Positions 9,555-17,519 of a DNA stretch of 64,000 bases are shown here, piece after piece. The stretch comes from Segnochrobactrum spirostomi (GTDB taxonomy: Bacteria > Pseudomonadota > Alphaproteobacteria > Rhizobiales > Segnochrobactraceae): assembly GCF_009600605.1 (NCBI RefSeq), contig NZ_VWNA01000001.1, positions 2,590,501-2,654,500 on the forward strand, written 5' to 3'. Below the pieces are notes generated by a model that saw nothing but the letters and a program-made list of their open reading frames with translations, was not told the origin of the DNA and made no database searches. How positions within the stretch are numbered: the first letter of the stretch is position 1; each line of letters begins with the position of its first letter. Both the position numbers and the translations under genes were made by a program.

Positions 9555-10235
9555 ATGACCCATTCCGGACATCACGGCGCGCCGCCGCCGATCGGGGCCG
9601 ATCCCGGGGTGCCGATCCTGCGGCCGCCGGTCAAGGCGGCGCTCGATCTACTGGCGCACCGGCGCTCGGCGCCGCTGCGCTCGCTCGCCGAGCCCGGACC
9701 GAACCCGGCCGAGCTCGAGCAGATGCTGACCCTGGCCGCCCGCACGCCGGATCACGGCCGGCTGGTACCCTGGCGCTTCATCGTGATCGAGGGCGCCGAC
9801 CGGGAGGCGGCGGGGCGCCGGCTCGACGCGCTCTATCTCGCCCAGAATCCGGACCTTCCCGAGGCCAAGCGCACCATGTGGATGGCGTACATGATGCGCG
9901 CGCCGCTCGTCGTCCTGGTGGTGAGCCGCCCCGATCCGGCGTCCAAGGTGCCGGTTTGGAACCAGGCGCTGTCCGCCGGGGCGGTGTGCATGAGCCTCAC
10001 ATTCGCCGCGGCGGCGATGGGCTTCGCCACCCAATGGCTCTTGAAATGGCCGGTGCGCGATCCGGCAGCGGCGGCGATCCTCGGGGTCGGCGCAGGCGAA
10101 CAGGTCGCCGGCTGCCTCCATATCGGCCGCCCGACCGAGGAGACGCCGGACCGCCCGCGCCCGGATCTCGCCGCGATCGTCACCCGCTGGAGCCCGGACA
10201 CAACCGTGGCATCGGCGCCTGCGGCGGATATTTAA
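9555..10235 (+). CDS. Nitroreductase family protein (YdjA-like)
   Basis: 226 residues from the ATG at 9555; upstream frame residues look non-coding. Flavin (FMN) oxidoreductase fold that reduces nitro compounds or quinones with NAD(P)H. Motifs are AARTPDHGRLVPWRFIVI near residue 59, AYMMRAPLVVLVVSRP near 111, QALSAGAVCMSLTFAAAAMG near 137 and GVGAGEQVAGCLHIGRP near 178. The short length and the PDHGRL motif suit the single-domain YdjA subgroup. The physiological substrate is unknown. It is convergent with the GntR gene at 10253. Confidence 0.85.
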   Translation: MTHSGHHGAPPPIGADPGVPILRPPVKAALDLLAHRRSAPLRSLAEPGPNPAELEQMLTLAARTPDHGRLVPWRFIVIEGADREAAGRRLDALYLAQNPDLPEAKRTMWMAYMMRAPLVVLVVSRPDPASKVPVWNQALSAGAVCMSLTFAAAAMGFATQWLLKWPVRDPAAAAILGVGAGEQVAGCLHIGRPTEETPDRPRPDLAAIVTRWSPDTTVASAPAADI

Positions 10236-10252
10236 CCGGCTAAAGAGAGACT

Positions 10253-11020
10253 TTAGAGGTCGAAGGCGCGGGCTTCGATCATGGCGATCGGCGCCTCGGT
10301 GCCGCCGTAGCCGCGCCGCTGGGCGCCTTCGAGAATGACCGCCGACATGGCGAGGCTCGCTGCCGTCGCGTCGCCGCGCTCGATCGCCTCGACGATGGCG
10401 GCGTGCTTCGCCGCGGAGCGCTGCTGCCGCTCCGGATCGTCGGTCGGGGTCGACAACGTGAACGACATCGCGAGCGCCGCTTCGATGACGGCGCCGATCG
10501 AGCGCATCAGCGGATTTCGGGAGGCTTCGACGACGGCGAGATGGAAGGCGAGATCGACCCGGGCGAAGCTCTCGCGGTCGTGCTTGGGGTCTTCCATCGC
10601 CTTCTGGCAGTTCCACAGCCTGGCCAGATCGTCGGCGCTGCGGCGGTGGGCGGCGAGCGCGGCGGCGAGCGGCTCCAACGTCTGCCGGACCTCGAACAGC
10701 CCGCCGAGGAAACGCGCGTCGATCCCGACTTCGAGCCGCCAGGACAGAAGATCGCCGTCGAACATGTTCCAGTCGGACTCGGGCAGCACCCGGGTGCCGA
10801 CCTTGGCCCGCGATTGGACGAGCCCTTTCGCGGACAGCGTCTTCATCGCCTCGCGCAGCGCCGTGCGGGAAACGCCGAAGCGGGCCATCAGCTCCGCTTC
10901 GGGCGGCAACACGGCGCCGACCGGATAATCGCCGCGCAGGATTCCCATCCCGATCGTCTGGGTGATGAAACCGTGCGCCGAGCGGGCCGGCTGGCCGATA
11001 CGGGTCCGTCTCTTGTCCAT
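10253..11020 (-). CDS. GntR family transcriptional regulator, FadR/FCD subfamily
   Basis: 255 residues from the ATG at 11020, which has AGGGGA just upstream. N-terminal winged helix-turn-helix (LPPEAELMARFGVSRTALRE, AMKTLSAKGLVQSRAKVGTR), then an all-helical FCD domain with the metal-binding pattern (DLAFHLAVVEASRNPLM, then AKHAAIVEAIERGD). Regulators of this type bind sugar acids or other small carboxylates. It follows the ytfQ-ytfR-ytfT-yjfF operon on the same strand after 170 bases and is the likely local regulator of that importer. Ligand is not predictable. Confidence 0.88.
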   Translation of the reverse strand: MDKRRTRIGQPARSAHGFITQTIGMGILRGDYPVGAVLPPEAELMARFGVSRTALREAMKTLSAKGLVQSRAKVGTRVLPESDWNMFDGDLLSWRLEVGIDARFLGGLFEVRQTLEPLAAALAAHRRSADDLARLWNCQKAMEDPKHDRESFARVDLAFHLAVVEASRNPLMRSIGAVIEAALAMSFTLSTPTDDPERQQRSAAKHAAIVEAIERGDATAASLAMSAVILEGAQRRGYGGTEAPIAMIEARAFDL

Positions 11021-11190
11021 GGTCCCCTGGTCTAGAGGATTCCATCCCGCCAGAGAAAGGATGAAATCCGCCAAATTCCGCCGTCTGAGGCGATTTCTTC
11101 ATACGAAGCGGTGCCGCCGGAGCGCAGGCACCGTGCGGTCCTGTTCGGACGAGGCCGCAATACCTGCGGACTAAGGCGCCGCCGCGGCAT

Positions 11191-12177
11191 TCAGGCCTCC
11201 ACGGCGACCGTGCCGCCGCCCTTGGCGCCACGGGCGGAGAAGGCGGTCAGGCCGCGCTGGAGCACGATGAAGCCGAACAAGAGAACGCCGATGGCGATCT
11301 TGGTCCACCAGCTCGACAGCGTGCCGTCGAAGGTGATGTAGGTCTGGATCAGGCCCTGGATCATCACGCCGATCAGGGTGCCGAACACCGTGCCGTAGCC
11401 GCCGGTGAGCAGCGTGCCGCCGATCACGACGGCGGCGATGGTGTCGAGCTCGACCCCGTTCGCGGCGAGCGAGAAGCCGGCCGAGGTGTAGAACGAGAAG
11501 ACGATGCCGGCGAGGGCGGCGAGCACGCTCGACAGCACGTAGATCGCGATCGTCGTGCGCGCCACCGGCACGCCCATCAAGGCCGCCGAGGTGCGGTTGC
11601 CGCCCAGCGCGTAGACGTTGGCGCCGAACTTGGTGCCGTGGGCGACGATCATGCCGACTGCCACGACCGCGAGCATGATCATCGCGATGACGCTGAGCCG
11701 GCCGCCGCCGGGCAGCTTGATCGCGTAATCGTAGAGCGCGCCGTAGAGCGGGTGGTTGATCGGGATCGAATCCGTCGTCAGCACGAAGCTCATGCCGCGG
11801 GCGAAGAACATGCCGGCGAGCGTGACGATGAAGGCCGGAATGCGGAAATAATGGATGAGCGTGCCCATCGCCCCGCCGAACAGGGCGGCGATGAGAAGGA
11901 TCAACGCGAATGCGGCGAAGGGCGGCATGCCGACCCGCTCGATCATGATGGCGAGAAAGACGCTGGTGAAGGCGATCACCGAGCCGACCGAGAGGTCGAT
12001 CCCGCCGGAGATGATGACGAACGTCATGCCGACCGCGACGACGCCGAGAAAGGCGTTGTCGGTCAACAGGTTGCCGAACACCCGGGTGGACGCGAAGTTG
12101 GGGAATTGCAGGCCGCAGAAGACGCAGCCGGCGAGAAAGACCGCGAGCGTGATGAGAAGGGGCAGGGAGCGGCTCAT
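11191..12177 (-). CDS. yjfF: Sugar ABC transporter permease, galactofuranose type
   Basis: 328 residues, about ten hydrophobic segments, BPD_transp_2 family. SGGIDLSVGSVIAFTSVFLA is the signature loop contacting the ATPase; GGTLLTGGYGTVFGTLIGVM is also typical. The order binding protein, double ATPase, two permeases is that of E. coli ytfQ-ytfR-ytfT-yjfF, which imports galactofuranose; the second permease most resembles YjfF. The ATG at 12177 overlaps the stop of the preceding permease by four bases (ATGA), indicating coupled translation. The actual sugar may differ. Confidence 0.85.
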   Translation of the reverse strand: MSRSLPLLITLAVFLAGCVFCGLQFPNFASTRVFGNLLTDNAFLGVVAVGMTFVIISGGIDLSVGSVIAFTSVFLAIMIERVGMPPFAAFALILLIAALFGGAMGTLIHYFRIPAFIVTLAGMFFARGMSFVLTTDSIPINHPLYGALYDYAIKLPGGGRLSVIAMIMLAVVAVGMIVAHGTKFGANVYALGGNRTSAALMGVPVARTTIAIYVLSSVLAALAGIVFSFYTSAGFSLAANGVELDTIAAVVIGGTLLTGGYGTVFGTLIGVMIQGLIQTYITFDGTLSSWWTKIAIGVLLFGFIVLQRGLTAFSARGAKGGGTVAVEA

Positions 12178-13262
12178 CGGGCGCCCTCCGGCTTGGCTGG
12201 TGCATCGGGGCCCGAGCCGCTGCGGCGCGATTGCGGTGCTCGGCGCGGCATCTGCCACAAAGCGGTGATGCGCGGCGATTGGATGAGGAGCACGATCAGC
12301 ACCACCACCGCCTTCACGATCAGGTTGAATTCCGGCTTGAAGCCGGAGAGCAGGATGCCGGTGTTCATGGCCTGGATGATGATCGCGCCGACGAGGGAGA
12401 GAGCGAGGCTGAAGCGGCCGCCGAACAGCGACGTACCGCCGACCACGACGGCGAGGATGGCGTCGAGTTCGAGCCACAGCCCGGCATTGTTGGCGTCGGC
12501 GCCGCGGATGTCGGCGGCGACGATGATGCCGGCGATCGCCGCGCACAGCCCGCTCCAGGCATAGACGGCGACGACCACCACGCGGGTGTTGACGCCGGCA
12601 TAGGCGCTCGAGCGCAGGTTCGCGCCGATCGCCTCGATGAAGAGGCCGAGCGCGGTGCCGCGCACCAAAGCGAGGGTGACGAGGAACAGCGCGATCGCGA
12701 TGACGACCGGCATCGGCACCGAGAGGAACGAGCCGGTGCCGAGCATCGACAGGCTGTCGCTGACGAAGGTGACGATGGTGCCTTCGGTGACGAGCTGGGC
12801 GATGCCGCGCCCGGCGACCATCAGGATCAGCGTGGCGACGATCGGCTGGATGCGCAGCACGGCGACGAGGAAGCCGTTCCAGAGGCCGCAGACGATGCCG
12901 GCGGCGAGCGCAGCTCCGACCACGACGGGCAGGGAATAGCTGGCGTTGACCAGGGTCGCTGCGACCGCCCCGGCGATTGCCATCACCGCACCGACCGAGA
13001 GGTCGATGCCGCGCGTCGCGATCACGAGCGTCATCCCGAGGGCGAGGAGGCCGACCGGCGCGCCGCGATTCAACACGTCGATGACACTGCCGAACAGGCG
13101 CCCGTCCTGGAGGCGCACGTCGAAGAAGCCGGGAAAGGCGATCCAGTTCGCCCCGAGCACCAGGACGAGGGCGACGATCTGCGCCCCGCCCTGGCTCGGC
13201 ACCAGCCGGCTGAGCTTGAGCCGGGAGGCGGTGGCGTCGTCGGATGAGGGTCGTCTGCTCAT
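12174..13262 (-). CDS. ytfT: Sugar ABC transporter permease, galactofuranose type
   Basis: 362 residues. BPD_transp_2 permease with the contact loop TRGIDLSVGAVMAIAGAVAA and GGTSLFGGRFSLALSLVGAI. It carries a charged N-terminal cytoplasmic extension of about 25 residues and a basic/Pro-rich C-terminal tail (PRRAPQSRRSGSGPDAPAKP) not needed for transport. The ATG at 13262 overlaps the ATPase stop by four bases. It presumably forms a heterodimer with the permease encoded next. Confidence 0.86.
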   Translation of the reverse strand: MSRRPSSDDATASRLKLSRLVPSQGGAQIVALVLVLGANWIAFPGFFDVRLQDGRLFGSVIDVLNRGAPVGLLALGMTLVIATRGIDLSVGAVMAIAGAVAATLVNASYSLPVVVGAALAAGIVCGLWNGFLVAVLRIQPIVATLILMVAGRGIAQLVTEGTIVTFVSDSLSMLGTGSFLSVPMPVVIAIALFLVTLALVRGTALGLFIEAIGANLRSSAYAGVNTRVVVVAVYAWSGLCAAIAGIIVAADIRGADANNAGLWLELDAILAVVVGGTSLFGGRFSLALSLVGAIIIQAMNTGILLSGFKPEFNLIVKAVVVLIVLLIQSPRITALWQMPRRAPQSRRSGSGPDAPAKPEGAR

Positions 13263-14803
13263 GGCCGCGCGTCCTCGGGGGCGGCGGCGATCGTCGCCAT
13301 CATGGTCTTCACGCTGATCGCCTCGCCGCTCAGCTCGCCGACATGCCGGCGGTCGCGCAGGATTGCGACGCGGTCGCTGTAGGCGGCGATTTCCTCGAGC
13401 TCGGACGAGATGACGAGGAGGGCGAGGCCGTCGGCGCAGAGCCGCTCGATCAGCCGGATGATCTCGGCGTGGGCGCCGACGTCGATGCCGCGGGTCGGCT
13501 CGTCGAGGATGAGGAAGGAGGGCTCGGTGGCGAGCCAGCGGGCGAGCAGCGCCTTCTGCTGGTTGCCGCCGGACAGGAACTGGATCGGCCGCTCGGCGTC
13601 CGGCGTGCGGATGTCGAGGGCGCGGATGAAGCGGTCGGCGATGGTGTTCTGTTCCGCCCGGCTCAAGGGCCGCATCCAGCCGCGCCGGGCCTGGAGCGCG
13701 AGGATGATGTTCTCGCGCACCGAGAGTTCGCCGACGATGCCCTCGGTTTTGCGCTCCTCGGGGCAATAGCCGAACTTGAGCCGCACCGCATCGCGCGGGG
13801 AGGCGATGCGCACCGGCCGGCCGTTCACGGTGACGCTGCCGGTCTCGGCGCGCTCGATGCCGAACATCAGCTTTGCCGTTTCCGTGCGGCCGGAGCCGAG
13901 CAGGCCGGCGACGCCGACGATCTCGCCGCGGCGGATGTCGAGGTCGAAGGGGGCGAGATAGCGCTTCTTGCCGAGGCCGCGGAACGAGACGAACGGGGTC
14001 TCATCGCGCGGGGCGGCGGTGGTGCGGTTGCGATGGAGCGCCTCGGCCGAGAGCTCCTTGCCGAGCATCATCGAGACGAGATCGAGGCGGGGCAGGTCGC
14101 GGGCGAGCCGCTCGCCGACGAGCCGGCCATTGCGCAGCACGGTGATGCGGTCGGCCAGCGCATAGACCTGATCGAGGAAATGGGTGACGAAGACGACGGC
14201 GACGCCGCGCGCCTTCACGGCCCGCACGACGCGGAACAGCGTCTCCACCTCGTGGGTGTCGAGGCTCGCGGTCGGCTCGTCGAGGATCAGCACCTTGGCG
14301 GAGAGATCGACGGCGCGGGCGATCGCCACGATCTGCTGCACGGCGACGGAATAGCGCGACAGGGGATCGGCGGGGTTGATGCCGGTCAGATCGTAGCGCG
14401 CCAGGATTTCGGCGGCGCGGCGGCGCATCGCGCCGCGATCGACGAGGCCGAACCGGGTCGGCTGACGGCCGAGGAAGAGATTTTCCGCCACCGACAGGTT
14501 CGGCAGCAGGTTGACCTCCTGATAGACGGTCCCGATGCCGAGCCTGACCGCATCCGCGGCGTCGTGGGCTTCGATCTCGACGCCGTCGAGCAGGACGGTC
14601 CCACCGTCGCGCGGCAACACCCCGGTCAGCACCTTGATCAGGGTCGATTTGCCGGCCCCGTTCTCGCCGAGCAGGGCATGGACCTCACCGGCGAACAGGC
14701 GGAAATCCACCTGATCGAGCGCGCGCACGCCGGGAAAGGTCTTCGAGAGGCCGACGATCTCGAGGAGCGGCCGCTCGCCGTCGCGCGAAACTTGTTCGCT
14801 CAA
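13259..14803 (-). CDS. ytfR: Sugar ABC transporter ATPase, two nucleotide-binding domains
   Basis: 514 residues, a fused pair of ABC domains as in RbsA/YtfR. Domain 1 has Walker A GENGAGKST near residue 49, a degenerate signature (LSRYSVAVQQ) and Walker B LILDEPTASLDTHE; domain 2 has a degenerate Walker A (GLLGSGRTE), LSGGNQQKALLARWL and ILDEPTRGIDVGAHAE. Powers import with the two permeases encoded downstream. It is separated from ytfQ by 141 bases containing a strong stem-loop. Confidence 0.93.
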   Translation of the reverse strand: MSEQVSRDGERPLLEIVGLSKTFPGVRALDQVDFRLFAGEVHALLGENGAGKSTLIKVLTGVLPRDGGTVLLDGVEIEAHDAADAVRLGIGTVYQEVNLLPNLSVAENLFLGRQPTRFGLVDRGAMRRRAAEILARYDLTGINPADPLSRYSVAVQQIVAIARAVDLSAKVLILDEPTASLDTHEVETLFRVVRAVKARGVAVVFVTHFLDQVYALADRITVLRNGRLVGERLARDLPRLDLVSMMLGKELSAEALHRNRTTAAPRDETPFVSFRGLGKKRYLAPFDLDIRRGEIVGVAGLLGSGRTETAKLMFGIERAETGSVTVNGRPVRIASPRDAVRLKFGYCPEERKTEGIVGELSVRENIILALQARRGWMRPLSRAEQNTIADRFIRALDIRTPDAERPIQFLSGGNQQKALLARWLATEPSFLILDEPTRGIDVGAHAEIIRLIERLCADGLALLVISSELEEIAAYSDRVAILRDRRHVGELSGEAISVKTMMATIAAAPEDARP

Positions 14804-14885
14804 GGCACAACTCCGGACATTGCTCAGGCGGATCTCCGCCTCAGCGCGGGCGGATCGAGGCCCGGGCTCAGGCTGATCGGGGCCT

Positions 14886-14923
14886 GGACGGCCGGGCGGC
14901 GTCGAAACACCGCCCGGCCGTCC
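14886..14923 (-). terminator. Strong stem-loop between binding-protein and ATPase genes
   Basis: GGACGGCCGGGCGG (14886-14899) pairs perfectly over 14 bases with CCGCCCGGCCGTCC (14910-14923), loop of 10. It starts 22 bases after the ytfQ stop on the minus strand and has no T-run. By position it is likely a processing/attenuation or 3'-end protecting hairpin that keeps binding-protein mRNA in excess over the membrane components. Confidence 0.7.
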
Positions 14924-14944
14924 GCCCCCACGCGGGTCGGACGC

Positions 14945-15907
14945 TCAGTAGAGGTCCTTGCGCTTCTGATATTCCGCCTCGGCCGTGTCCGGCGTGAAGA
15001 GGGTCGAGGGCGTCTGGATCCACTTCGGCGGCGTGGTGCCGCTCTTCTTCAGGGCGATGAGGGCGTCGTAGGCCGGGCCCGCCATGTTGGGCGAGAGCTC
15101 GACGGTGCCGTTGGCCTCGCCGGCGGCCATCGCCTTGAAGATGTCGGGCACGCCGTCGATCGAGACGACGAGTATGTCCTTGCCCGGCTTCAGGCCGGCT
15201 TCCTTGATCGCCTGGATGGCGCCGATCGCCATGTCGTCGTTGTGGGCATAGACGGCGCAGATCGACTTGCCGCCGTTCTCGGCCTTGATGAAGCTCTCCA
15301 TCACCTGCTTGCCGCCCGAACGGGTGAAGTCGCCCGACTGGCTGCGGATGATCTTCATGTCCGGATGGGAGGCGATCGCTTCCTCGAAGCCCTTCTTGCG
15401 GTTGATCGCGGGGCTCGAGCCGACGGTGCCCTGGAGCTCGACGATGGCGCACTTGCCGTTCGTCAGCTTGGTCAGGTAGTCGCCGATCATGCGGCCTTCG
15501 AGCACGGTGTCGGAGGTGACGGCGGCGACGTAGAGCGACTTGTCGCTGGTCTCGATATCGCGGTCGAGCAGGAAGACCGGGATGTTGGTGTCCTTCACTT
15601 CGCGCAGCACCGAATCCCAGCCGGTGGCGACGACGGGGGCGATGAAGATCGCGCTGACACCCTGGGCGGCGAAGGCGCGGATCGCCTTGATCTGGTTCTC
15701 CTGCTTCTGCTGGGCGTCGGAGATCTTGAGATCGATGCCGCGCTTCTCCGCTTCGGACTTCGCGACCTTGGTCTCCGCGGCGCGCCAGCCGGATTCGGAG
15801 CCGATTTGAGAGAAGCCGACGATCAATGTTTCGTCGGCATAGGCCGCGGTCGCGGCGAAAGCCGCGAGCGAAAGCGTCGCGGCCGCCATCAGGCGTTTCA
15901 GACCCAT
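14945..15907 (-). CDS. ytfQ: Periplasmic sugar-binding protein, galactofuranose type
   Basis: 320 residues. Signal peptide MGLKRLMAAATLSLAAFAAT with cleavage near AYA-DET. Type I periplasmic binding fold (Peripla_BP_4): LIVGFSQIGSESGWRAAETK, IFIAPVVATGWDSVLREV, VFLLDRDIETSDKSLYVAAV, VYAHNDDMAIGAIQAIKEAG. The GSESGWR and DRDI segments match YtfQ homologues. First gene of the importer operon. The ATG at 15907 has GGGAGA nine bases upstream; an ATG at 15949 is in non-coding-like sequence. Confidence 0.88.
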   Translation of the reverse strand: MGLKRLMAAATLSLAAFAATAAYADETLIVGFSQIGSESGWRAAETKVAKSEAEKRGIDLKISDAQQKQENQIKAIRAFAAQGVSAIFIAPVVATGWDSVLREVKDTNIPVFLLDRDIETSDKSLYVAAVTSDTVLEGRMIGDYLTKLTNGKCAIVELQGTVGSSPAINRKKGFEEAIASHPDMKIIRSQSGDFTRSGGKQVMESFIKAENGGKSICAVYAHNDDMAIGAIQAIKEAGLKPGKDILVVSIDGVPDIFKAMAAGEANGTVELSPNMAGPAYDALIALKKSGTTPPKWIQTPSTLFTPDTAEAEYQKRKDLY

Positions 15908-16319
15908 CGAAGCGTTCTCCCTGCGTGTCCGCGCCTCGGCGCCGGACATCGTCGTTTGTCATTCTTTGTTGATCCGGCCGTCGGCCGGGCCCCACGCCGG
16001 GACTGCGGGAGGCGGCGCTGCCCTCCGATCGAACGCGGCGAACCGCGGTCCCGGACCCCTCCCTCGGGCAGCGCCAATCCAGCTTATTATAGTATTGTAT
16101 GATTTCAAGCCCTCTTCCCTCGGACGTTGCAGGCTCGCGCTTTCACATGTGCGGGAAGCGGACCGGCTTCTGCGCCGAGGCGCCGCGGCGGCGCGGAAGG
16201 CGGTGCCCCGCCAGCGCGTGGGCCATCGAGCGGCCGCGCGGACGGGGCCGCCAACCGCTTGTCTATTCATGCCTATGTGGCATGGTGGCCGGACGCCTCG
16301 CCCCGCCTGGAAGCCGCTG
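15908..16319. other. Divergent intergenic region between ytfQ and the hutC-like gene
   Basis: 412 bases with no credible gene. Mostly GC-rich except for the AT-rich block 16079-16110 annotated separately. The portion nearest the regulator (16120-16320) shows no clear promoter hexamers. Confidence 0.6.
16083..16110 (-). promoter_or_regulatory. AT-rich promoter/operator block upstream of ytfQ
   Basis: On the minus strand a perfect TATAAT (16091-16086) is preceded by ATCATACAATAC and TTGAAA (16108-16103). The -35 at standard spacing is poor, suggesting an activated or repressed promoter. ATTGTATGAT (16095-16104) resembles the half-sites bound by GntR-type regulators. It is about 180 bases from the ytfQ ATG, leaving a long leader. 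Confidence 0.45.
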
Positions 16320-17099
16320 ATGCCGGATGGCCGTCCCGAAAAGCCCGCCCCGCTCTATGAGCGCGTGAAGCAGCACATCACCGAGCGGGTGGCGCGGGGG
16401 GAATGGGCGGACGGCGAGCGGCTGCCCTCGGAACACGAGCTGATGGCCGCCTTCAAGGTGTCGCGCATGACGGTGCACCGGGCGCTGCGCGAGCTTTCGG
16501 CGGAAGGGGTGATCTCCCGCATCCAGGGGGTCGGCAGCTTCGTCTCGACCCCGAAGCCGCGGCTCGAACTGATCGAGATCCGCGACATCGCCGAGGACGT
16601 CACGGCGCGCGGGCAGCGCCACGGCGTCAAGGTGCTGCGGCTCGAGGCGATCCGCGCCGGCATCGAGCAGGCGATGGCCTTCGATCTCCGGCCCGGCGCA
16701 CGGATCTTCCATTCCCTGATCGTCCACCTCGAGGACGAGATGCCGATCCAGATCGAGGAGCGCTTCGTCAATCCGGTCTTCGCGCCGGCTTATCTCGATC
16801 AGGACTTCGCGGTGCTCTCTACCACCCGCTATCTCCAGAGCGTGGCGGCGGCGACCGAGATCGAGCACGTGGTGTTTGCGTTCAATCCCGACGCCGAAAC
16901 CCGCAGCCTTCTCGATATCGGCCCCGACGAAGCCTGCCTGCGCCTCGCCCGCCGCACCTGGGTCTCGGCCGTGCCGGCGACCCACTCGCTCTTCACCTAT
17001 CCCGGCAGCCGCTACAGCCTCGGCAGCCGGTATAAGGTCGGGGGTGAGGGGCTCAATCAGCAGCGCACGGGGGCATCTGCGGCAGATGTAATCGTGTAA
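16320..17099 (+). CDS. hutC: GntR/UTRA regulator, histidine utilisation repressor (HutC)-like
   Basis: 259 residues from the ATG at 16320. Winged helix (LYERVKQHITERVARGEWAD, LPSEHELMAAFKVSRMTVHR) followed by a UTRA ligand domain (GARIFHSLIVHLEDEMPIQI, EERFVNPVFAPAYLDQDF, LRLARRTW). The end, TYPGSRYSLGSRY, is characteristic of HutC, which responds to urocanate. No hutU/hutH/hutG gene lies in the window; the next same-strand gene is a small orphan and the next operon is convergent. The target could therefore be elsewhere or be the divergent sugar operon. In-frame ATGs at 16269 and 16275 would add 15-17 residues. Confidence 0.8.
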   Translation: MPDGRPEKPAPLYERVKQHITERVARGEWADGERLPSEHELMAAFKVSRMTVHRALRELSAEGVISRIQGVGSFVSTPKPRLELIEIRDIAEDVTARGQRHGVKVLRLEAIRAGIEQAMAFDLRPGARIFHSLIVHLEDEMPIQIEERFVNPVFAPAYLDQDFAVLSTTRYLQSVAAATEIEHVVFAFNPDAETRSLLDIGPDEACLRLARRTWVSAVPATHSLFTYPGSRYSLGSRYKVGGEGLNQQRTGASAADVIV

Positions 17100-17137
17100 G
17101 ATGGCCCGCGGTGATTGTGCTGGCGGGAGATTCGCGG

Positions 17138-17362
17138 ATGACTGTGATTGAGAGAAATCTAGAGGACCTACGTCGCATGCGAGAAAGCCTCTCCGAAGGT
17201 CTTGAGCTAATGGAAAGGCGGATAAACGCAGATCCTGGGACTAGCCTCGGTACCCATTTCAATAATGTCGATACGACGGAGCAGTCTATTCTGAAGGCTA
17301 AGGATGATATCAAAGAGTTAGACGATCTGATAGATAGAATAGTTTCGAACAAGCCGATCTAA
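17138..17362 (+). CDS. Low-GC orphan gene, small helical protein, unknown
   Basis: 74 residues from the ATG at 17138, with GGGAGA about eight bases upstream. Almost entirely charged and helical: IERNLEDLRRMRESLSEGLE, then LMERRINADPG, a short turn, and SILKAKDDIKELDDLIDRIV. It reads as two coiled-coil helices. G+C counted over 17161-17340 is 85 of 180 (47%), far below the neighbours, with AGA, ATA and TTA codons otherwise rare here. I recognise no family. Probably acquired by transfer; it might also be a remnant of a larger island. Confidence 0.6.
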   Translation: MTVIERNLEDLRRMRESLSEGLELMERRINADPGTSLGTHFNNVDTTEQSILKAKDDIKELDDLIDRIVSNKPI

Positions 17363-17452
17363 CACGTCTCGTTTTGCGCTGTGGCTATCCGTGGCTTCGC
17401 GAGATCGAAATAGAGAAGACCGGCGATCTCGCTGAAGCGGACCACGCGCACC

Positions 17453-17470
17453 GAGCCCCGTTCGGGGCTC
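17453..17470. terminator. Hairpin between convergent orphan gene and hisD-like gene
   Basis: GAGCCCC (17453-17459), loop GTTC, GGGGCTC (17464-17470). Perfect 7-bp stem in the 157-base gap between convergent genes; it could terminate either direction. No T-run. Confidence 0.45.
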
Positions 17471-17519
17471 AGTGTCGGCTCGCGTCGTTCTCAAGGCAAG
17501 ACGGCTCGCCACAAGACCC

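Noticed and set aside
13244-16102. Long plus-strand open frame (about 950 codons) opposite the sugar transporter operon
   Set aside because: Composition is a shadow of the real minus-strand genes with their overlapping starts and stops; no protein-like segments.
16320-17099. Histidine utilisation operon at this locus
   Set aside because: Only a HutC-like regulator is present; no hutU, hutH, hutI or hutG coding region is seen nearby, and the HisD-like gene is a biosynthetic-type fold with altered residues.
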